Assembly (NCBI GenBank): GCA_903832475.1
Contig: CAILBQ010000715.1
Location: 1-27,068 of the forward strand
Length of the DNA: 27,068 nt
Origin: an uncultured Acidobacteriota bacterium
GTDB taxonomy: Bacteria > Acidobacteriota > Terriglobia > Terriglobales > Acidobacteriaceae
Direction: 5' to 3'
Shown: one piece after another, positions 7,340 through 13,938 of the stretch
How positions within the stretch are numbered: the stretch's first letter is position 1
Layout of the letters: every line of letters begins with the position of its first letter
The notes under the pieces: model-generated
Databases searched by the model: none
Told to the model about the DNA's origin: nothing
The model's input: only the letters and a program-made list of their open reading frames with translations
Program-made: the position numbers and the translations under genes

Positions 7340-8299
7340 GTGCCGCAGAGAACAGGCGCATCTTTGGCTAGTTTTTCTCAGAATCCGACGCACCAGGAAC
7401 AAACCATCGAGTCGCCGCTCGAGTTTTCCGGCGTTGGATTGCATTCCGGAGCGCCGGTTACCATGCGGCTTTTGCCTGCTCCGGCCGGGTCTGGGATCGT
7501 CTTTCGCCGCACCGATCTGGACAACTTCGAAATTCCCGCGACGGGCCGGAATGTAGCCAAGGTGAGCTACGCCACCAGCCTGATGCGCCAGGGCGTTCTG
7601 ATTTCGACGACCGAACACCTGCTCTCGGCGCTGATCGGCATGGGCGTGGACAACGTCATCGTCGAGCTGGACAACCTGGAACTGCCCATCCTGGACGGAA
7701 GTGCGAGACCCTACGTGGAAGCGTTTCTTTCTGCTGGAATCAAAGTGCAGCGGCGACGGCGCGAGTACATTCGCGTCCTGCGGCCGGTCGAAGTGCACGA
7801 CGGTGAAAAATTCATCGGGGTATATCCGGGCGACGGGTACAGCATTTCTTACGAAATTGACTTCCCTGAACCGATCGGGCATGACAGCTTTTCGGTCGAC
7901 CTGGAGACGGAAACCTACGGCGCAGAGATTGCCGCGGCCCGCACTTTCGGCTACAAGACAGACGAGGAACGGCTGCGCAACATGGGGCTGATCCGCGGCG
8001 CCGGACCGGAAAACGCCATCATCCTCACCAAGCGCGGTCCGGAAAACGGGCCGCTGCGATTCTCCGACGAGTATGTGCGGCACAAGGTGCTGGACCTGAT
8101 TGGCGACCTGGCCTTGGCCGGCAAGCGCATCCAGGGTCGGGTGGTTGCGGTGCGCGCAGGCCATGCCATGCATACGGCGCTGGTCTCACGGCTGATCAAG
8201 GACCGCTCCGCGTGGGAACTGGCCTATGCTCCGTCGCCGGCCAAGCCGGTCACGGAAAGCGGCGGCGTGGTGGGCACGGCGGCCTTTGTCGGCGCGTAG
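7340..8299 (+). CDS. lpxC: UDP-3-O-acyl-N-acetylglucosamine deacetylase
   Basis: LpxC (319 residues with the GTG start; family about 305) removes the acetyl group from UDP-3-O-acyl-GlcNAc, the committed step of lipid A synthesis in the cytoplasm. Zinc ligands are seen at H93 (TTEHLLSAL), H248 and D252 (RHKVLDLIGD), with the catalytic His at 275 (AGHAMHTALV). These correspond to E. coli H79, H238, D242 and H265. FSGVGLHSG and the FGYKT...GLIRGAGPENAI segment are also conserved. The N-terminus is uncertain: GTG 7340 or TTG 7364 precede the conserved ESPLEFSGVGLHSG, and neither has a strong ribosome-binding site. It is not accompanied by fabZ, lpxA or lpxD here, so it appears to be transcribed alone. 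Confidence 0.96.
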   Translation: MPQRTGASLASFSQNPTHQEQTIESPLEFSGVGLHSGAPVTMRLLPAPAGSGIVFRRTDLDNFEIPATGRNVAKVSYATSLMRQGVLISTTEHLLSALIGMGVDNVIVELDNLELPILDGSARPYVEAFLSAGIKVQRRRREYIRVLRPVEVHDGEKFIGVYPGDGYSISYEIDFPEPIGHDSFSVDLETETYGAEIAAARTFGYKTDEERLRNMGLIRGAGPENAIILTKRGPENGPLRFSDEYVRHKVLDLIGDLALAGKRIQGRVVAVRAGHAMHTALVSRLIKDRSAWELAYAPSPAKPVTESGGVVGTAAFVGA

Positions 8300-8332
8300 C
8301 AGAAGCCCTCGCCCCGTTATATCTCCAAAATT

Positions 8333-9325
8333 TCAGCTGTAGACGTCGGGCGTGTTGCGTGCCGATTCAGCGCCGTCGTCTGACGCAATCGAGACATCGT
8401 CGGCCTCGATGTTCTCTTCCTGCAGGACCTTGCCGGCCAGGCTGCTGAGGGTTTCGTTGGCGCGCGGGGCGAAGCGAAGATTCAGGTTCGAAACCGAGCC
8501 CTGCGGGATATAAAAATTCGCGCTGGGTATCGCGATCCAGTAAGGATCGGAAGGAAACGGTCGAATCTCTGGCACCTTCAGCTTGGCTGCCTCGTATTCC
8601 TGCCGCTCAAAGCGGTACACATCCTGCAGCAGGATGCCGGTGAGCTTGCCGTCGGCGTCGATAAAGTAATCCGCGACGCGGCCCTTGTAGAGGTTGGAGT
8701 CATTCTGCAGGATGTCGGCGGCGATGAAGTAATCGGCACGCCGGGCCAGGTTGAAGGTGGTGAGCAGCATGTGCCATTCGGAAATATTGGGCAGGATGAA
8801 CTTCCGCGCCAGCCAGGTGTAGGCGCGCAGCAACGCAGGACTCCGCTTGTCGGAGGTCTGCCAGTCGCCGTACTTGCTGGCAAGCAGCCCGAATAGCACG
8901 CCTTCAAACGCGATAGACGCGTAATACCACGTGAGGAAGCGCGCCTGTCGTCTCAGGACATGATTCAGCGCGGTCCAGTTGGCGTTGGTGGCGGCGACGT
9001 TTTCTGCCGACGCGCCGCCGGCCAGCTGGCGCGAGACATCGCCCGAGGTCAGGATGGCGGTGACGCGGCGATAGTCCAGTCGCCGCTGGGCAAATGTTCC
9101 TTCCGCCACCTGGAAGGGGTAATGGCGCATGATCGGCGCGTACCAGACGCCGGCGAACGCCAGGGCAAACGGGATCAACGCCACTGAGACGGCGAAGGTG
9201 GCCTCCTGGGTGCGAGTGCGCTGAAAGAGCTTGAGGCGAACGAAGAGGGAGCTGGCAAAGCGGAAGATGACGCCGGGGATGAGGATGTAAAAGACGAGAA
9301 AGTAGGTGGTGAAGAGAGCGATCAA
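8333..9325 (-). CDS. hypothetical membrane protein, three predicted TM segments
   Basis: A 330-residue protein starting with TTG at 9325, chosen because GGAG lies 8 bases upstream and the first residues already form a membrane helix. Hydrophobic segments fall at about 3-25, 42-64 and 130-152. The C-terminal half (about 170-330) is soluble and includes ADYFIAADILQN and GRVADYFIDADGKLTGILLQDVYRFER, a beta-rich segment, and an acidic tail. The plan recalls membrane proteins annotated as DUF6338-like, but I cannot confirm this. It follows a 69-residue gene by 18 bases, so the two probably form one transcript. It converges on lpxC with about 33 bases between stops. Function unknown. Confidence 0.75.
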   Translation of the reverse strand: MIALFTTYFLVFYILIPGVIFRFASSLFVRLKLFQRTRTQEATFAVSVALIPFALAFAGVWYAPIMRHYPFQVAEGTFAQRRLDYRRVTAILTSGDVSRQLAGGASAENVAATNANWTALNHVLRRQARFLTWYYASIAFEGVLFGLLASKYGDWQTSDKRSPALLRAYTWLARKFILPNISEWHMLLTTFNLARRADYFIAADILQNDSNLYKGRVADYFIDADGKLTGILLQDVYRFERQEYEAAKLKVPEIRPFPSDPYWIAIPSANFYIPQGSVSNLNLRFAPRANETLSSLAGKVLQEENIEADDVSIASDDGAESARNTPDVYS

Positions 9326-9343
9326 GCGGGAGACTCCGGCCGC

Positions 9344-9553
9344 TTACTGGGTCACTTCGACGGCGACTTCCAGCGGCTTTCCGCTTCGCGCGATGCGCAG
9401 TTGGCGGCCATCGGGCACGCGCAGCAGAAAAACGCCTCCGCGAGCCAGGGTGCTTTCAATTTCCGCCTTCCGCGCGCGAATGATTTGGCGCAGATAATTC
9501 TCAGGCGTGCTCTCGCGCAGCGATTCAGAGAGGCTTTTCAAATCGGCGACCAT
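9344..9553 (-). CDS. small hypothetical protein, first gene of a two-gene unit
   Basis: A 69-residue protein that I do not recognise. GAGGA lies about 4 bases before ATG 9553, a good ribosome-binding site that supports it being real. Residues about 4-37 are a charged amphipathic helix region (SLRESTPENYLRQIIRARKAEIES). Residues about 40-67 look like a small beta-hairpin unit (GGVFLLRVPDGRQLRIA, then PLEVAVEVTQ). There is no signal peptide or TM segment. It is 18 bases upstream of the three-TM protein gene on the same strand, which suggests the two products work together. No toxin-antitoxin or DNA-binding signature is evident. Confidence 0.65.
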   Translation of the reverse strand: MVADLKSLSESLRESTPENYLRQIIRARKAEIESTLARGGVFLLRVPDGRQLRIARSGKPLEVAVEVTQ

Positions 9554-9661
9554 GCGTTCCTCAGCCTGTTGGATTCATCGGACAGATAGTTCGATCCATC
9601 AGGCTTCTTCATTATGCGAGAACGCGGCAATTAAATCCACAAACGAATGTGTTAGGAGAAC

Positions 9662-10852
9662 CTACACAAACACGATGCACATGGGCGTGGCAGCGGGATA
9701 GTTCTTGCCTTCGCGGGATAACTCGCCGGTTTTCGGGTTGCGGGCAAAGACGCTGAGGTTGCCGGATTTCTGGTTGGCGACAAGCATCCAGCGCTCCGTT
9801 GGGTCGAGCACAAAGTTGCGCGGTGTCGTGCCGCCGGAGGGGATGCGCGGGTCGCCGGCAAAAGGCTTCAGCATGCCGGAAGCGGGCTCGATATGGAAGC
9901 TCATGATGAAGTCTTCGCCGCGATTGGCGAAGTAAGCGAAGCGTCCGTCGCGCGTCAGCACGGCATCGCAGCCGGTGTTGGTGACGCCGGCGGGGGCCGG
10001 TGAATTCGGAAGCAGAGAAACCCTTTGCAGTGGGTGCAGGCTGCCGTCGGACGCGTTCCAGGTGAGCACCTGCACCGTGGAGTTGAGCTCGTTGACGCAG
10101 TAGGCCACCTGGCGTGCGGGATGGAAATGCAGCGTGCGCGGGCCGTCGCCGGGCTGCGCTTCGTAGCTCCCGGCGGGGGTGAGCACGCCTGTCGACGCGT
10201 CCAACTTGTAGATGTGAATTTTGTCGGCGCCGAGGTCGTTGATGTACACGAAGCGGTTGTCGGGCGAGAGAGATGCAAAGTGAGCGTGGGCGGCTTCCTG
10301 GCGATCGGCGATCGGTCCGTGATCGGGATAGCCCTTGTAATGCTCGCTCCATGACGGCGCGGTGAGCTTGCCATTGTTGGCCACAAACGCCGCTGAACTG
10401 CCCCCGGTGTAGTTCGCGCAGATGACCACATGGCCGGTGTGGTCGGTAGTCAGGTGGCAGGTGCCCCTGCCGGTCGAGGACACGGCGGAAATGGGCCTGA
10501 GCTTTCCGTTGCTGACGGCATAACTGGCGACCGCGCCGGTGGGCTTGCCTTCAAACTCTTCCAGCTCGCAGGCCACATAGAGATAGTGCCGGTCGGGCGA
10601 GAGCTGGATCCAGGTGGATTGCGAAACCTTGGCCGCAATGCCCTCGGGAGCAATCTTGCCGGTGGCCGGGTCCCAGGCGAAAGAGAGGATGCCGTCGTTG
10701 GTGTCGCTGCCCACCAGGATGCGCCGCGAATCGGGATTTGCGGGCTGAGCCGCGGCGGCAATCGAGAACGCAGCAAGGCCCGCGACAAAACCGCGGCGAG
10801 TGAGGGGAGTCTGCAAGCTTGCGAGGGGTTGGGGGGAATTCTGGTTTCGCAT
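9662..10852 (-). CDS. Tat-exported lactonase-fold beta-propeller (6-phosphogluconolactonase/YbhE-like)
   Basis: A 396-residue protein of the seven-bladed 'lactonase' family (PF10282 type). The start at ATG 10852 was preferred over upstream TTG/ATG codons because it puts a twin-arginine signal (LTRRGFVAGLAAFSIAAAA, with RR at residues 18-19) at the usual distance from the N-terminus. Blade-type repeats recur: LVGSDTNDGILSFAWD, WIQLSPDRHYLYVAC, HFASLSPDNRFVYINDLG, TLHFHPARQVAYCVNE, FVLDPTERWMLVANQ. Cytoplasmic YbhE hydrolyses 6-phosphogluconolactone. Export of this protein argues against that role and for an extracytoplasmic sugar lactone, or a binding function. It is divergent from the M48-propeller gene, with 198 bases between the starts. 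Confidence 0.88.
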   Translation of the reverse strand: MRNQNSPQPLASLQTPLTRRGFVAGLAAFSIAAAAQPANPDSRRILVGSDTNDGILSFAWDPATGKIAPEGIAAKVSQSTWIQLSPDRHYLYVACELEEFEGKPTGAVASYAVSNGKLRPISAVSSTGRGTCHLTTDHTGHVVICANYTGGSSAAFVANNGKLTAPSWSEHYKGYPDHGPIADRQEAAHAHFASLSPDNRFVYINDLGADKIHIYKLDASTGVLTPAGSYEAQPGDGPRTLHFHPARQVAYCVNELNSTVQVLTWNASDGSLHPLQRVSLLPNSPAPAGVTNTGCDAVLTRDGRFAYFANRGEDFIMSFHIEPASGMLKPFAGDPRIPSGGTTPRNFVLDPTERWMLVANQKSGNLSVFARNPKTGELSREGKNYPAATPMCIVFV

Positions 10853-10971
10853 GTCGAAGCGATTGTCGCCGATTGGGGCGGGCGAGCGCCAGAGATTGTG
10901 GCCGGCCGACCGGGATCCGCAGGAGAAGACCAACCGCATCCCAGGCAAGCAAGTACGGCCTGAGTGGTTGC

Positions 10972-10989
10972 GGAGTTACAGGAGTTACA
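10972..10989. repeat. tandem duplication of ggagttaca
   Basis: Two perfect, directly adjacent 9-base copies (10972-10980 and 10981-10989) lie in the 198-base divergent region between the lactonase-fold and M48 genes. They are about 25 bases upstream of a TATGCT hexamer (11012-11017) that could be the -10 of the M48 gene. Direct repeats beside a promoter can be activator sites, or chance duplication. Confidence 0.45.
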
Positions 10990-11050
10990 AGCTCCAGAAG
11001 CTATCTCGTGCTATGCTTGGCGCAAACTCAGTGAGAGCAGGCGTATTGAT

Positions 11051-13906
11051 ATGAAGTTCCCGGGGACGGCGCGTGTTGCTTCTTGGGTGTTGATTCTCTG
11101 CGCTTGTTTGTCTGCCAGCCGTGGCGCGATGGCGCAGCAGCCTGCGGCCGCGACGGAGTCCGCCTGCTCGTTGACTCCTCCGACCTTCGTCAGCGGCGCG
11201 CCCAACATCTTCACCGACCAGCAGGAACAGTACCTGGGTGAAGCCTTCGCCGAGCAAATGGAAGCCGATCTGCGCCTGGCGCCGGTCGGCGCGGACGATC
11301 AGCTCACCCGCATCGGGCAACGGCTGCTGGCGACGCTCCCGCCATCGGGGATTCAGTATCGCTTTCGCGTCTATGATTCGGGCGAGCTGAATGCCTTTTC
11401 GCTGGGCGGCGGACGTGTCTATATCAGCCGCAAGATGCTGGCTGCCGTCAAGAATGAAGATGAGCTGGCGGGCATTGTGGCGCACGAGATCGGGCACATC
11501 GCCACGCACCAGTTTGCGACGGAGTTTACGCGCACCTTCCGCATCCGCCTGGGCGTGACCCAGGTAACCGATCGCGCCGACATTTTCGCGCGCGTTCACC
11601 AGATGCTGAGCACGCCCTGGAAGCCGGCCGAGGGCGAGGCCAAAGAAGACAAAGACCAGCTTCTCGCCGATCACGCCGCGCTCTACGCCATGGTGCGGGC
11701 CGGCTACGCCCCGGAAAGCTTTGTCACCTTCCTCGACAAGCTGACCGTGAACAAGGGGAAGACCGGCAACGCACTAACCGACTTCTTCGGAGCCACTCAC
11801 GAAGCCAGCCAGCGCTACCGGTCCGGACTGAAACTGATCGCGGCGCTGCCACCCGCCTGCAAAGGCCAGCCTCCCGTAGCTACCGAGAAGTTTCTGGCAT
11901 GGCAGCACAGCATGGTGGAAGAGCGGCTGCAGACCGGCGCCGGCGACGCCGAGGGCGACACCAAAGTTCAACTCGCCGATCCTCTGCGGCCGGAATTGTG
12001 GAACATCCGCTTCAGCCTGGATGGGCGCTACGTGCTGGCGCAGGACCAGGGTGGCATCAATATCGTGGACCGGGCCGGCTTGCGCGTCCTGTTCCACATC
12101 GACGCTCCCGATGTCGGCGCGGCCCAGTTCACACCCGACTCGGCCAATGTAGTGTTCGACGACGACAGCCTGCGCGTCGAGCGGTGGAACATCGCGAGCG
12201 GCAAGCGAACCAGTCTGAAGGAAATCGTGGTCTTCGAAGGCTGCGATCAGAGGCTGCTCTCGCCGGATGGCACAACCTTGGTCTGTTTCCACGTCAACGA
12301 CCCGAGCGGCTATCCCAAGATGGGTGTGCGCATGATCGACGTGGACACCGGCAAGCCCTACTTCGAGAAGGCAAACTTCTACGAGCCAACCGGCTACGCC
12401 ATCACGCAGCTGATCATCAATCTTGAACTCAAGGCAATCTCCGGCATGAACCTGGTCAACGTCGCCGTGTCGCAGGAGGGCCGATACATGATGGCGGCGG
12501 TGGGCAACCGGGAAATGGCGTTCGACTTTGAGCATCGCCAGCCTGTAACCCTGGCGGGCAAGCTGCGTGACATCGGTCAGGTGCGAATGGCGTTCCTTGA
12601 CGACGATCAGCTCTATGTCCGGGGTGAGCTGGGCAGCGATGGGTATTACAAGGCTCGCATCTACAGCTTCCCGGACGGCAGGCTGGTGCGAGAGTCGAAG
12701 ATCGGAGATCAGCAGATCGGCCCCATTTCGAAGGGAGGCATGATACGAGCATGGCCGATCAAGTCCTATGCAGTTGGAATCTTCGACCCAGTGAGCGCCA
12801 AAATGTCGACCGCTTCGAGGACGGATGCCATCAACGTCTGGGAAAATTTTGTCGCCGTAGAAGGGCCGGCGGGTGGCTTGCAACTGGGCGGCATAGGACT
12901 CACTGGATCCAAACTGGTCGCGCTGCCCTTAGGTAAGTTGCCCCGTCCGACCGCTGCCGCATTTTCGCCGGACGGTAAATATCTGGCAGTGTCGTTGAAG
13001 GCCCGGGGTGAACTCTGGAATCTGTCGACAGGGAAGCGGATCTCCCTCATGCGACCCTTCCGCAGTGTCTGGATCGACGACCAGGACAACCTGATTGCGC
13101 AGTATCTCAAGTTTCAGGAAAAAGACCCCGCGCAGATGCGCATGACACTCGATCCGCTGGCCGCCAAAGAATTTGGTAAGTTTGCCGAGGACGAGTGGCA
13201 GTATCGCGATCTACAGCTCCACTTCAAGCCCAACGGCAAGGATAAATCGATGCATCACAATGCCGTGCTGGAGACCAAGAAGATGGAGACCGGGGCGGTG
13301 GCCTGGTCCAAAAACTATCCAAAGGAAATGCCGGCGTGCTGGAACGCCGAAGATGATCGCCTGGTGCTGGCGTGGGATTTAAGCAACGACACGGCGAAAG
13401 CGGAGATCAAGGGCTCAACCACCTTGCAGAAAGAGGTCGATGCGCTGAAGGACAAGAAGCGCGGGTTGCTGCTGGAGACGGTAGTTCCCGAAACCGGCGC
13501 GCCCCTCGAACAGGTGGTCATTCCCGAGGCGGATCTATCCTACGGATGGGCGGACGCAAGGCGGGCCATGGTCTCCGGAGAGTATGTGCTGGTTCGCGGA
13601 GAGCACGGCAACACCGTGATCTATCGCATGGACACCGGGATCAAGATCGGCGAGTTTTTCGGCGATCCGGTGGCCACCGATGCGTCGATCGCCATGATCG
13701 CCGCAATCAACCGGGAAGATGAAATTGTCTTGCTGGATGAGAGCACAGGAAAAGAATCGAAGCGATTCACCCTGGGCTCGCCGGTGCGCCTGGCGCGCAT
13801 CATCGCCGGCAAGCAGAACGAATTGCTGGTGCTGACCGCAGACCAGGTGGTCCATCGGCTGCCACTGCCCGCCAGGTCGAACGCAACCGTTCGGGCCGCG
13901 AAGTAA
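11051..13906 (+). CDS. secreted M48-like metalloprotease fused to a C-terminal WD40-like propeller
   Basis: A 951-residue protein. ATG 11051 was chosen because it begins a clean signal peptide (MKFPGTARVASWVLILCACL..., AxA-type site near AMAQQ); the frame extends further upstream without support. Residues about 50-270 form an M48-type peptidase domain with HEIGH at 145-149 in VAHEIGHIATHQ. The helix that should supply the third zinc ligand (ExxxD, then an A/G-rich helix and AGY.P) reads DQLLADHAALYAMVRAGYAP. The Glu position is Gln203, with D207 conserved. From about residue 315 to the end, repeats such as IRFSLDGRYVLAQDQGGINIVD, AQFTPDSANVVFDDD and AAFSPDGKYLAVSLKARGELWNLSTGK show one or two beta-propellers. 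Likely an extracytoplasmic quality-control protease or scaffold. Whether it is catalytically active is open. Confidence 0.85.
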   Translation: MKFPGTARVASWVLILCACLSASRGAMAQQPAAATESACSLTPPTFVSGAPNIFTDQQEQYLGEAFAEQMEADLRLAPVGADDQLTRIGQRLLATLPPSGIQYRFRVYDSGELNAFSLGGGRVYISRKMLAAVKNEDELAGIVAHEIGHIATHQFATEFTRTFRIRLGVTQVTDRADIFARVHQMLSTPWKPAEGEAKEDKDQLLADHAALYAMVRAGYAPESFVTFLDKLTVNKGKTGNALTDFFGATHEASQRYRSGLKLIAALPPACKGQPPVATEKFLAWQHSMVEERLQTGAGDAEGDTKVQLADPLRPELWNIRFSLDGRYVLAQDQGGINIVDRAGLRVLFHIDAPDVGAAQFTPDSANVVFDDDSLRVERWNIASGKRTSLKEIVVFEGCDQRLLSPDGTTLVCFHVNDPSGYPKMGVRMIDVDTGKPYFEKANFYEPTGYAITQLIINLELKAISGMNLVNVAVSQEGRYMMAAVGNREMAFDFEHRQPVTLAGKLRDIGQVRMAFLDDDQLYVRGELGSDGYYKARIYSFPDGRLVRESKIGDQQIGPISKGGMIRAWPIKSYAVGIFDPVSAKMSTASRTDAINVWENFVAVEGPAGGLQLGGIGLTGSKLVALPLGKLPRPTAAAFSPDGKYLAVSLKARGELWNLSTGKRISLMRPFRSVWIDDQDNLIAQYLKFQEKDPAQMRMTLDPLAAKEFGKFAEDEWQYRDLQLHFKPNGKDKSMHHNAVLETKKMETGAVAWSKNYPKEMPACWNAEDDRLVLAWDLSNDTAKAEIKGSTTLQKEVDALKDKKRGLLLETVVPETGAPLEQVVIPEADLSYGWADARRAMVSGEYVLVRGEHGNTVIYRMDTGIKIGEFFGDPVATDASIAMIAAINREDEIVLLDESTGKESKRFTLGSPVRLARIIAGKQNELLVLTADQVVHRLPLPARSNATVRAAK

Positions 13907-13938
13907 GTCAAGGCTCAGGTCCTGAAGATGGTCGGCCG

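Noticed and set aside
9613..9637. A dif/XerCD-like candidate near the possible skew switch (attatgcg...caattaaat).
   Set aside because: One half contains TCGCATAATG and the other ATTTAA, but their relative orientation and the central spacing do not match the XerC-N6-XerD arrangement of dif.
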